NCBI GenBank assembly: GCA_005881895.1
Contig: VBCG01000058.1
Location: forward strand, 1 to 40,557
DNA: 40,557 nt
Reading direction: 5' to 3'
Source of the DNA: Betaproteobacteria bacterium
GTDB lineage: Bacteria > Pseudomonadota > Gammaproteobacteria > Burkholderiales > Casimicrobiaceae
Part shown: positions 1 to 7,897 of the stretch, in pieces
Numbering within the stretch: the first letter of the stretch is position 1
Layout: each line of letters starts with the position of its first letter
Program-made: the position numbers and the translations under genes
The notes under the pieces: model-generated
What the model saw: the letters and a program-made list of their open reading frames with translations, nothing else
Databases searched by the model: none
Told to the model about the DNA's origin: nothing

Positions 1-593
1 TGTGTGACGAGAAGAATCGGCAACCCGCGAGTCGATGCATGGTCGAACACGAAGCGCCGGAAATCGTGACGCAGTTGCGAATCGAGCTTGTTGAAGGGCT
101 CGTCCAGCAACAGCGCACGCGGCTCGGCCAGCAACGTTCTCATCAAGGCGACGCGCGCGCGCTGACCGCCCGACAACGTCGCCGGATCGCGGCCGGCGAA
201 ATTCAGTAGCTCCGCCTCGTCGAGCGCCCGCGCAATCGCGGCGCGGCGTGCATCGCGCGAGCGCAGCGCCGGCGTCAGCGCAAACGCGAGATTCTCGCCG
301 ACCGAGAGATGTGGGAACAACAGATCGTCCTGAAACAGGATACCGACGCGGCGCCGTTCCGGCGCCAGATCCGTCACGTCATCGCCATCGATCGAGACGC
401 GCCCTTCCGCTGTGAAAGCGGCATCAAGGGTGCCCGCAATGAAGGCGAGCAATGTTGATTTTCCGGAGCCACTTGGCCCCATGACGGTGACGCGCTCGCC
501 CGGCGCGACGACGAAATCGAGCGGCGGGACCAATCGGTGCGTGCCAAGCGCGATGCGCACACCCTGAAGGGCCAATCCCATCTTCGCGCCCAT
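1..593 (-). CDS. ynjD: YnjD-like ABC transporter ATP-binding protein (C-terminus cut by window edge)
   Basis: This is the ATPase of a YnjBCD-type importer and energises the permease encoded just upstream. Reading the reverse strand, the Walker A motif GPSGSGKST lies at residues 39-47, a Q-loop-like FQDD follows, then the signature LSGGQRAR and the Walker B region ALLLDEPFNKLD. The ORF is open at window position 1, so the last part of the protein is missing; the E. coli homologue is about 217 residues. The start ATG at 593 shares one base with the permease stop codon (TGATG), which suggests translational coupling; a second in-frame ATG lies at 581. Family assignment rests on the ATPase motifs plus the YnjC- and YnjB-like neighbours. 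The substrate of YnjBCD systems is not established to my knowledge. Confidence 0.88.
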   Translation of the reverse strand, partial: MGAKMGLALQGVRIALGTHRLVPPLDFVVAPGERVTVMGPSGSGKSTLLAFIAGTLDAAFTAEGRVSIDGDDVTDLAPERRRVGILFQDDLLFPHLSVGENLAFALTPALRSRDARRAAIARALDEAELLNFAGRDPATLSGGQRARVALMRTLLAEPRALLLDEPFNKLDSQLRHDFRRFVFDHASTRGLPILLVT

Positions 594-2278
594 CACCGGC
601 GCGCAAAGCGACACGCTGGAACGGTCACCGCAGCGACGTACACGAGCATTGGCAATAGTGCCTGCAGCAGCGCATACGTGCCGATGACACGCCGGTCGGC
701 GCCCCCTGCAAGCGTCACCGCATCGGTGGTGAGAGTCGCGATGCGACCGTTGCCGGCGAACACGGTCGGCAAGTATTGTCCAACGCTGACGGCAAAGCCG
801 ATCGCGCAGGCGATCAACACCGGACCAAGCAGCAACGGCAACCGAATGCGAAAAAAGATGCGCGACGGCGATGCGCCAAGGCTCGCGGCGGTGCGCGCAT
901 AACGCGAGTCCAGCGAGCGCCACGGATCGGCAAGCGACAAAAAGACATATGGCAGGACGAAGACCAGATGCGCCCACACAACCGCAGCGAGCGTTCCGTC
1001 GATGCCCGTTTTGACGAGCAGCACCTGGGTGCCGAACAGGAACGCGATCTGCGGGACTAGCAGCGGCAGATACAGAAGCCACAATGCGCGCGTTCCGACA
1101 TGATGCCGAGCACGCGTTTCGTTTTCGAGACAACCGAGTGCGAGAATTAGCGCGATCAACGTCGCTGCCGTTGCCAATAAGAGCGTCGCGGAGACGGGCG
1201 CGCGCAGGCTTGCAAGCTCACGCGACCAGTTCCCGAGCGTCCATGTCGTCGGTAACGCACTCGGAAAGCGCCACGCGTCGGCGATCGACCAAAGCGCCAT
1301 GCCGGCGATCGCGAATATCGATCCGGCGAACAACACGATCGCGACAAGAAACCCGGCACGCGCCGAGACCGTGGCCATGCCGCGACGAACGCCGCGCACA
1401 ATCCACACGCGTGCGACCGAAGTAACGATGGGCTCCGCAAGCCGCCAAGCGACGATGGCGAAAACGACGAGAAGAAGTTGCAAAGACGCGGCGGCAGCCG
1501 CAGGAAAATAGTAGCCGATGTCCGCATCGCTGAACCAGCGCAGCGCCAGAACGGCCAGCGGCGGTGGATTCCCCGGACCGAGAATCAGCGCAACGTCGAC
1601 CACCGACAGCGAAAACGCCAGCACGGCGAAGATCGGCAACCGAATCTGCGGATAGATTTGCGGCAAGACGATCTTGAGCCACGCCTCCGCAGAGCTGTAA
1701 CCGAGCGAGCGCGCAATCATCACGTGCCCCCGCGCAGGAACTTGATGCAACGCGCCGATCATCATCAGCACCAGATACGGTGTCTCCTTCGCGACAAGGC
1801 ACAGCACAAGCGGCCAGCCGGAGCGGTGACCTATCGTTGCGACGTCCGGTGGCAGCGTCCACCCGGTCAACCACGGTGAAATGGCGCGTGCGATCCACCC
1901 TGAAGGCGCAATCAAGAATGCGACGCCGATCGCGATGGCGGCATGCGGCGTCGACAATACGGGCGCGACGAATCCGCCAATGCGTCGCGCCCACGAGCGT
2001 CCATGGGCGATGGCGCAAAACGCGACGGCCAGCGCGAGCGACGCGAGCGTCGCCGCGAAACCTGTCGACAGGCTCGTTATCACGCTCGTCGCGATGCCCG
2101 GATAAGCAATGAGCCGCCGCCACGGATCGAGTCCCAGTGCGTTGCCGCCGATCGCCGGCAAGTAACCGAACGCGGGCAGCAGTGTGCCGGCCAACCCCGC
2201 CACGATGGGCAACAGAAACGCTGCCACCGTGAGCGCAGGAAAAAGCCCGACGATCCCGGCGCCGCGCGGAGCCGTCAC
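593..2278 (-). CDS. ynjC: YnjC-like ABC transporter permease, two fused permease domains
   Basis: This is an inner-membrane permease with many hydrophobic segments and two halves of binding-protein-dependent permease type, as in YnjC and the FbpB/ThiP group. Each half carries an EAA-like cytoplasmic loop, for example ARSLGYSSAEAWLKIVLP in the first half and AASLGASPSRIFFRIRLP in the second, where the ATPase docks. I chose the GTG at 2278 because it overlaps the ynjB stop as GTGA, giving 561 residues. An ATG at 2323 would add 15 residues and a 49-base overlap with ynjB. The order binding protein, permease, ATPase on one strand with overlaps indicates one operon. It is somewhat longer than E. 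coli YnjC (about 511 residues). Confidence 0.87.
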   Translation of the reverse strand: MTAPRGAGIVGLFPALTVAAFLLPIVAGLAGTLLPAFGYLPAIGGNALGLDPWRRLIAYPGIATSVITSLSTGFAATLASLALAVAFCAIAHGRSWARRIGGFVAPVLSTPHAAIAIGVAFLIAPSGWIARAISPWLTGWTLPPDVATIGHRSGWPLVLCLVAKETPYLVLMMIGALHQVPARGHVMIARSLGYSSAEAWLKIVLPQIYPQIRLPIFAVLAFSLSVVDVALILGPGNPPPLAVLALRWFSDADIGYYFPAAAAASLQLLLVVFAIVAWRLAEPIVTSVARVWIVRGVRRGMATVSARAGFLVAIVLFAGSIFAIAGMALWSIADAWRFPSALPTTWTLGNWSRELASLRAPVSATLLLATAATLIALILALGCLENETRARHHVGTRALWLLYLPLLVPQIAFLFGTQVLLVKTGIDGTLAAVVWAHLVFVLPYVFLSLADPWRSLDSRYARTAASLGASPSRIFFRIRLPLLLGPVLIACAIGFAVSVGQYLPTVFAGNGRIATLTTDAVTLAGGADRRVIGTYALLQALLPMLVYVAAVTVPACRFARR

Positions 2279-3483
2279 TTCGTGTAACGCCGCTCCCACT
2301 GCGCAGCGATTCCCGTCATCCACGACGGATGCGGTTCGGGGAGTGGCGTCCGCAGCTCGGCGTTAGTCGGCAGCGCCGGATGCCGCGGCAGCGCATCGAA
2401 CATCGCGCGGTCGGCATGCGGCAGCGCGTCGACATCGAGCACCGTGTAGGCGCCGATCTCGCGATAATCCTGCGCGCGCGCCTGGGTCGACGGCTCGAGC
2501 AGAAAGTTTGCGACGACCATCGCGCCTTCCTTATGCGCGGCGTTGTACGGTATCGCGACAAAGCTCGTGTTTCCGATCGTGCCGCCATCGAACACAACGG
2601 TTCGCACCGATGACGGCAACTGCTCTGCCGCTTGCGCGACAGCCGCTTCGGCGGGACTGAATGAAATCATCATGTCGATCTCGCCGTCGTTCACCAATTG
2701 GCGCTGCGCTGGACCGTTGTCCGGGAATTGCTCGCCGTGGCGCCAGAGGAGCGGACGCAATTGTTCGTACCAGACCCACAGCGGCGCGGTCTGCACGGCG
2801 AAGTTTGCATCGGTCGCGGGCTCCTGCAGTTGCTGAGCATCGGGCGCGAGCTCGTAGAGCGCCTGCTTCAAAAATGTTGCGCCGAGGAAATTGCGAACGC
2901 TGGGATGCGTCGTGCGGCCGGGATGACGCTTCGCCCAGGCGAGCAGCTGCGCCATCGAATGGGGAACATCGCTTATGCGAGCACCGTCGTAAACGAATAC
3001 GATCTGTGCGCGCCGCCACGGCGACGCGAAGCCGTCGAGGGGAATCGTGAAGTCGACGACGTTCGACCGAATATGCGTCGTGTCGACGTAGCGGTAATTC
3101 GGCAGCTTCGCGCTGAAGGGGCCGTATAATAAATGTTCCGCTTTGAGCGCGAGAAAGTTCGGTCCGTTGAGCCAAATGAGATCAACCGTTCCAAGAGCAT
3201 CGCGGCCCGCTGCTTTTTCGGCCACGACACGCGTCACGGCTTCGGCGGTGTCACGTAACTTGACCTGGCGGAGCTTAATACCATAGCGCTGCCCGACCTC
3301 GGTGCCGACCCATGCGATGAATGCGTTCGTCTTTTCGTCCCCGGCCCATGCGTTGAAGTTCACGGCCTGTCCCCGCGCTTTGGCCACAATGTCGTTCCAC
3401 GGCATGTCCTCGGCGAATGCGGAAAACGATAGCGCGATCAGTACGAGCGCGCAGAACCGCAACTCTGTTCGACCACGCGTCAT
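2275..3483 (-). CDS. ynjB: YnjB-like ABC transporter substrate-binding protein
   Basis: This is a periplasmic solute-binding protein of 402 residues. A typical signal peptide is visible (MTRGRTELRFCALVL, then a hydrophobic stretch ending around SAFA). The mature part reads like E. coli YnjB: an early W-NDIVAKARGQ-VNFNAWAG segment, a central DLIWLNGPNF block and a SPWRRAQ-VFVYD block. It captures the ligand for the YnjC/YnjD importer encoded downstream. Its stop overlaps the permease GTG start, and the radical SAM gene ends 2 bases upstream of its start, so all four genes probably share a transcript. The ligand is unknown; nothing in the sequence fixes it. Confidence 0.88.
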   Translation of the reverse strand: MTRGRTELRFCALVLIALSFSAFAEDMPWNDIVAKARGQAVNFNAWAGDEKTNAFIAWVGTEVGQRYGIKLRQVKLRDTAEAVTRVVAEKAAGRDALGTVDLIWLNGPNFLALKAEHLLYGPFSAKLPNYRYVDTTHIRSNVVDFTIPLDGFASPWRRAQIVFVYDGARISDVPHSMAQLLAWAKRHPGRTTHPSVRNFLGATFLKQALYELAPDAQQLQEPATDANFAVQTAPLWVWYEQLRPLLWRHGEQFPDNGPAQRQLVNDGEIDMMISFSPAEAAVAQAAEQLPSSVRTVVFDGGTIGNTSFVAIPYNAAHKEGAMVVANFLLEPSTQARAQDYREIGAYTVLDVDALPHADRAMFDALPRHPALPTNAELRTPLPEPHPSWMTGIAAQWERRYTK

Positions 3484-3484
3484 G

Positions 3485-4576
3485 TCATTGCGGGCGGTGC
3501 GCAGCGCTCGCGGATTCGTGGGTTACCCGTTTTGCGCGCCGCAGTCGGCGTGCCTCTTCGAGCACCGGACCTAGAACCTGCTCGTGAAAACGATCGCAGC
3601 CGATGCAGAGGTTTTGATAGACCTTTCCGGCCGGCGTCAGCGTGCGCGACTTGGCGATGAACGTCGCTTCGCTCCAGCCATGCGATAAGCCCATGCGCTC
3701 AGGATGTCCCAGCGTGATTGCCTGATAGGCCGGCACGCCGACGAGCGAATCAAGGATGTCGATCAGATTGTCCTCGAGCAGGTTGCCGATCGGCAGCTTT
3801 GTCTTGATGCAGCACGGATAGACGCTGCCGTCGGGCTCGATCGACACTTCCGAGCCGTTGTACTGATGGCGCAGAAAGTTGAGGCCGCCCGACCATCGGT
3901 TGCAAAAATTGTCGTCGAGCGTCGCGCTCGAGAGGTCGTTTTTCCACGCCCGCCCGCGCGGCCACAATTTGCCGATCCACGAGTCCGGCGTCGCGCCGAA
4001 AAAGCTGAAGACCGGTCCGGGCTCCTCATGCCAATTGCGTGTCGTCGACGACAGCCCGGATGCGCGCATGCCGTGCCGCTCGAACAGCGCCGTCAGCGTT
4101 TCGACGAATTTTCCTTGGCGTTCCTCGCCTTCGAGGCCGACATGGAAATCATCGACGCCGGCAACGGAGACCATCCACACGCCACGCGCAAGCAGCTCAT
4201 CGACAATGCGGTCGGTGACAAGATCGCCCGTCGTCTGCACGACAATCTTGACACCGCCCTCGTCCGCGTACTTCGCGCGAAGCCGCTCGATCACCTTGTA
4301 CGTGATTCGCTCACGCACCGGATCGAGCAGCGATTCGCCCCCCGACAGGATGATGCGGCCTGTCTTTTCGGGCAATGTCCCGTCGGCCTGCGGACTTTCG
4401 AGATCGCGGTACGTCAATCGCGCGGGAAGGTTCTCGATGATGCGGGGAAAATTGCGCTCCGCCTCCGCGACGACCGCGTCCAACGCGCCGCGAACATACG
4501 GCCGAAAACGCTCCTCGTAGCAGTGCCGGCATTTGCGATGGCAGGCCCACGCCATGACGTAGTAAATGGATTCCAT
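3485..4576 (-). CDS. Radical SAM / SPASM-domain protein linked to the YnjBCD transporter
   Basis: This is a 363-residue radical S-adenosylmethionine enzyme. The cluster motif CHRKCRHC (C12, C16, C19) is at the extreme N-terminus, a GGES motif follows at 79-82, and there is a cysteine-rich C-terminal half (C225, C255, C256, C324, C327) that looks like a SPASM or twitch auxiliary-cluster region. Such proteins modify peptides or act as anaerobic maturases, but the substrate here is unknown. The gene sits 1-2 bases upstream of ynjB, so uptake of a ligand and its radical chemistry, or a maturation step, may be linked. No Shine-Dalgarno is seen before the ATG; a REP-like element begins only 4 bases upstream. 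An alternative later start would remove the cluster motif, so this start is secure. Confidence 0.85.
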   Translation of the reverse strand: MESIYYVMAWACHRKCRHCYEERFRPYVRGALDAVVAEAERNFPRIIENLPARLTYRDLESPQADGTLPEKTGRIILSGGESLLDPVRERITYKVIERLRAKYADEGGVKIVVQTTGDLVTDRIVDELLARGVWMVSVAGVDDFHVGLEGEERQGKFVETLTALFERHGMRASGLSSTTRNWHEEPGPVFSFFGATPDSWIGKLWPRGRAWKNDLSSATLDDNFCNRWSGGLNFLRHQYNGSEVSIEPDGSVYPCCIKTKLPIGNLLEDNLIDILDSLVGVPAYQAITLGHPERMGLSHGWSEATFIAKSRTLTPAGKVYQNLCIGCDRFHEQVLGPVLEEARRLRRAKRVTHESASAAHRPQ

Positions 4577-4580
4577 AAGT

Positions 4581-4699
4581 AAGTAGGGTCAGACTCGAAC
4601 TTTCATGTTTGGCTGAACACCCGGTCAACGGCCGAGGAAAGTTCGAGTCTGACCCTATGAAGTCGATAACGTGCCGGAAAATCGAGTCTGACCCTACTT
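4581..4699. repeat. REP/REPIN-like inverted-repeat element
   Basis: Three copies of a short motif are visible. An 18-base arm at 4581-4598 (AAGTAGGGTCAGACTCGA) is perfectly reverse-complementary to 4682-4699. An internal copy at 4637-4657 is perfectly reverse-complementary over 21 bases to 4584-4604, leaving a 32-base loop. The outer arms begin with GTAG, the head tetranucleotide typical of REP sequences mobilised by RAYT (Y1) transposases. No transposase is present here, so this would be a non-autonomous copy. It fills the whole gap between the codA stop (which it touches) and the radical SAM start. The repeat structure is seen directly; REP family membership is inferred. Confidence 0.75.
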
Positions 4700-5964
4700 T
4701 ACAAAGCCACCGATTCCGGCCGGCCCGGAACATGCAATTTGGCGATCGACGGCGGCGTCTCCGCGATGACCTTCCCCGCGCGGAATACTTTCAGTCGCGT
4801 CGCGCGGCGGCGGATCGCATCGATCGGATCGCCAGCCTGCAACAAGACGAAATCGGCGCGGTTTCCGGCCGCGATGCCATAGCCGTCCAACTGCAAGATC
4901 TTCGCCGCGTTGACGGTGACCGCTTCAAAACAGGCACGCATTCCTGCCTGGCTCGTCATCTGGGCGACATGCAGTCCCATCGCGGCGACTTCGAGCATAT
5001 CGCCGCTGCCGAGCGCATACCAAGGATCCATCACACAATCATGTCCGAACGCGACATCGATGCCCGCCGCCATCAGCTCAGGGACGCGCGTCATGCCGCG
5101 CCGTTTCGGATACGTGTCGCGGCGGCCCTGCAGCGTAATGTTGATCAGCGGGTTCGCGATGGCATTGACGCCTGCATCGGCCATCAGCGGAATCAGCTTC
5201 GCGACATAGTCGTTGTCCATCGAATGCATCGACGTCAGATGCGAGCCGGTGACCCGTTGCTGCAGGCCGAGTCGCTGCGCGTGAAACGCGAGCGTTTCCA
5301 CGTGGCGCGATTGCGGATCATCGGTCTCGTCGCAATGCATGTCGACCAGCCGGGCCTCTTTGGCAGCAAGCTCGCAGAGCAGCTTCACGCTTTCGGCGCC
5401 GTCGGCGGACGTTCGCTCGCAGTGCGGAATGCCGCCGACCACATCGACACCCATCGCGAGCGCGCGCTTCAGATTGTCGAGTGCGCCGGGGCTGCGCAAC
5501 AGGCCATCTTGTGGAAACGCGACGAGCTGCAGATCGAGATACGGCTTGACGCACTCGCGCACGTGCAATAGCGCTTCGACCGCGCGCAGACTCGGATCGC
5601 CAACATCGACGTGCGAGCGGATCGCGAGCAAGCCCTTCGTCACCGCCCAATCGCAGTAGGCAAGCGCACGTGCGACGATCGATTCTTGCGTCAATTGCGG
5701 CTTCAGCTCACCCCACAGCGCGATGCCTTCGAGCAGCGTGCCGCTTTGATTGACGCGCGGCGTGCCGTAGGTCAGCGTCGAATCCATATGGAAGTGCGCG
5801 TCGACGAACGGCGGCGCAAGTAGCTGTGCTTCGGCATCGATCGTCAGTCCGGCCGCGGCATTGATGTTGCGCGCAACGTTGACGATCCGGCCGTGTGCGA
5901 CCAGCACGTCGATGCCGGTGCGGCCATCGGGCAGTGTCGCGTTGCGGATCAGGAGGTCAGTCAT
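4699..5964 (-). CDS. codA: Cytosine deaminase (CodA-like amidohydrolase)
   Basis: This is a metal-dependent amidohydrolase that by homology converts cytosine to uracil and ammonia. The 421 residues align with E. coli CodA with a constant offset of 4. Metal and catalytic residues are present: H57 and H59 (E. coli H61, H63), H210, E213, H242 and D309. The residue after the catalytic Asp is Cys310 where E. coli CodA has Asp314, a position known to shape substrate preference, so specificity may differ. The start at 5964 has no strong ribosome binding site; 58 bases separate it from upp. The stop codon touches the REP-like element, so the original last residues may have been altered. Context (upp, URC4, URC1) strongly supports pyrimidine salvage and breakdown. 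Confidence 0.87.
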   Translation of the reverse strand: MTDLLIRNATLPDGRTGIDVLVAHGRIVNVARNINAAAGLTIDAEAQLLAPPFVDAHFHMDSTLTYGTPRVNQSGTLLEGIALWGELKPQLTQESIVARALAYCDWAVTKGLLAIRSHVDVGDPSLRAVEALLHVRECVKPYLDLQLVAFPQDGLLRSPGALDNLKRALAMGVDVVGGIPHCERTSADGAESVKLLCELAAKEARLVDMHCDETDDPQSRHVETLAFHAQRLGLQQRVTGSHLTSMHSMDNDYVAKLIPLMADAGVNAIANPLINITLQGRRDTYPKRRGMTRVPELMAAGIDVAFGHDCVMDPWYALGSGDMLEVAAMGLHVAQMTSQAGMRACFEAVTVNAAKILQLDGYGIAAGNRADFVLLQAGDPIDAIRRRATRLKVFRAGKVIAETPPSIAKLHVPGRPESVAL

Positions 5965-6022
5965 TTATTTACGTCAACAGCGGGTCCCTCGTTTCACTCG
6001 GGATGACGTCCGTGGGGTAACG

Positions 6023-6655
6023 TCACTTCGTTCCGAATATCCGGTCGCCCGCGTCGCCCAATCCCGGCAGGATGTAGCCGTGGTCGTTCAGTTGCCGGTC
6101 GATTGCGGCCGTGAAAATCGGCACGTCCGGATGCGCGTGGCCGAACGCGCGCATGCCTTCGGGACATGAAACGAGGCACACGAACCGAATCGATCGAGGG
6201 TTCGCTTCCTTGAGGCGATCGACAGCCGCGACGGCGGAGTGCCCAGTCGCGAGCATCGGATCGAGTACGATCGCGTCGCGCTCCGCCATGCCGCCGGGCA
6301 TCTTGAAATAGTATTCGATGGCGACGAGCGTTTTCGGATCGCGGTAAAGACCGATGTGGCCGACGCGCGCGCCCGGTACGACCGACAGGAAGCCATCGAG
6401 CAATCCCGTGCCGGCGCGAAGAATCGGCACGAAGACGAGCTTTTTGCCGTCGATCACACGGCCCGTCATCCGTTCCATCGGCGTCTCGATCTCGAGCTCC
6501 TGCGTCGGCATCTCGCGCGTCACTTCGTACGCCATCAGCGAGCCGATTTCGTTCAACAGCCGGCGAAAGCTGGTCGTGCTCGTTTCCTTCCTGCGCATCA
6601 GCGTGAGCTTGTGCTGAATCAGCGGATGATCGAAAACGTGCACGGTGCGTGGCAT
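6023..6655 (-). CDS. upp: Uracil phosphoribosyltransferase (UPRTase, URC6-like)
   Basis: This is a cytoplasmic enzyme joining uracil and PRPP to make UMP. The 210-residue length is normal. The PRPP-binding loop DPMLATGHS is at 132-140, and the uracil-binding C-terminal region [13 protein letters not shown] ends the protein as in typical Upp. It lies 15 bases after the stop of the DUF1688 gene and 58 bases before codA on the same strand. In the URC pathway of yeasts and some bacteria a UPRTase works with URC1 and URC4, so here it probably serves uracil catabolism as well as salvage. Confidence 0.95.
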   Translation of the reverse strand: MPRTVHVFDHPLIQHKLTLMRRKETSTTSFRRLLNEIGSLMAYEVTREMPTQELEIETPMERMTGRVIDGKKLVFVPILRAGTGLLDGFLSVVPGARVGHIGLYRDPKTLVAIEYYFKMPGGMAERDAIVLDPMLATGHSAVAAVDRLKEANPRSIRFVCLVSCPEGMRAFGHAHPDVPIFTAAIDRQLNDHGYILPGLGDAGDRIFGTK

Positions 6656-6670
6656 TGCAAGACTCGGCGA

Positions 6671-7897
6671 TCAGAAAACGGTTCCGTCGGAGCGAATCGA
6701 AAACGGCGGATTGCCGCCACGAGACTCTTGTGCAAGCTCGCGACCCGCGGCCCACGTACCGCCTTCGAGGATGCACGCAAGCGGCAGCTCTGCTGCGTCA
6801 AGTCGTGCCCGAACGATTGGCGCGAGTTCGTCGATAAGGGCGACCGTCAATGCGCGCCATTCAACGACAAGCTCGTCCCCGACTTCAAATGTTGTGCTCG
6901 AATCGGGTGGATTCATCGGCTGCAGAACACCGGTATCGAGCAACAATCCGCCATTGCGATATTCCGGGAGCGCGGTGAGTTGATCGCGACCGACGATCGT
7001 CACGCCGGCCCACTCGAAGGGCTCGAACAGCGAATACGCGAGCCATTGCGAAAGCTTGTGGAACGGCACCCATCCCGCGGTACGATCGTTCGCACCTGCG
7101 TACGGATGGCGCCAGACATCGCCAAGCGGTATGCCTTCAATGGCGTTGCCCGAAGGCCAAATCGACGAGAGTCCATCCTGCAATGCGTGAAGCAGATCGG
7201 CGGCGGCGATTTCATTTTCATCGTCCGGGATCAGCGTTTCGAACAATCCGCCGGGCCGCGCAAGGTCATCGAAAACTTCCTCGCGAGCGACCAATGCCGC
7301 GCCCAGGCGACGAAGCAAAGCCGCGCGCCCTTCGAGCCCGACAATCGGATTGGATGCTTCGACCTGAAGGAGTCGCGCGAGAGTTGCTGCATCGATACGC
7401 GAAAGCACGGAAGCATCAGCGCGTAACGGATCGTCGCGGCGCGCAGAGAAGGCGCCCGCCACGAACGCCCGGAAGCTCGCAACACCGAGACCCTCGGAAC
7501 GCGTGTAACGCATGCCGGTCTCGCGCTCGACGTAACGCCATGCCGGACCCGCACCGGCATCGAGCAGCACACTGACGACGGCAAGATCGATCCGGGCGCG
7601 GGCGCACGCCGCCGAATCGCAGCCCGCCAATGCGCGATCGAGCTCGGCGGTGCGATCGATGCCACCTGCTTGGAAATGACGCCAGCGGCTGTGATAGGGA
7701 ATGTTCAAATCGGGATAGCGGCGACGCGTTACGGCGTCCACGCGTGCGGCTGCGACGTTGAGGCGGGCGCGATCGACGCGAAAGTGCGACGAATGTGCGG
7801 CGTCGACCGCGTTCAGAATGTTGCGGCAGCGCTCGCGAATCGTTTTCGGAGAACGCAGCGTTGCCACCGGCGTTGGCGCCACATCGGCAACCGTCAC
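6671..7897 (-). CDS. URC4/Urg3 family protein (DUF1688), uracil catabolism
   Basis: This is a DUF1688 protein of 408 residues. The reaction is not known, but the family (URC4, Urg3) is required in the URC uracil-degradation pathway described in the yeast Lachancea kluyveri and found in bacteria beside GTP cyclohydrolase II-like and UPRTase genes. Recognisable blocks include the N-terminal SPKTIRERCRNIL, the YHSRWRHFQAGG region, and the C-terminal EWRALTVALIDELAP and ILEGGTWAAGRELA. I chose the GTG at 7897 because it overlaps the upstream URC1 stop (GTGA); the reading frame is open further upstream, but that part has no family character. Translation is probably coupled to URC1. Confidence 0.85.
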   Translation of the reverse strand: MTVADVAPTPVATLRSPKTIRERCRNILNAVDAAHSSHFRVDRARLNVAAARVDAVTRRRYPDLNIPYHSRWRHFQAGGIDRTAELDRALAGCDSAACARARIDLAVVSVLLDAGAGPAWRYVERETGMRYTRSEGLGVASFRAFVAGAFSARRDDPLRADASVLSRIDAATLARLLQVEASNPIVGLEGRAALLRRLGAALVAREEVFDDLARPGGLFETLIPDDENEIAAADLLHALQDGLSSIWPSGNAIEGIPLGDVWRHPYAGANDRTAGWVPFHKLSQWLAYSLFEPFEWAGVTIVGRDQLTALPEYRNGGLLLDTGVLQPMNPPDSSTTFEVGDELVVEWRALTVALIDELAPIVRARLDAAELPLACILEGGTWAAGRELAQESRGGNPPFSIRSDGTVF

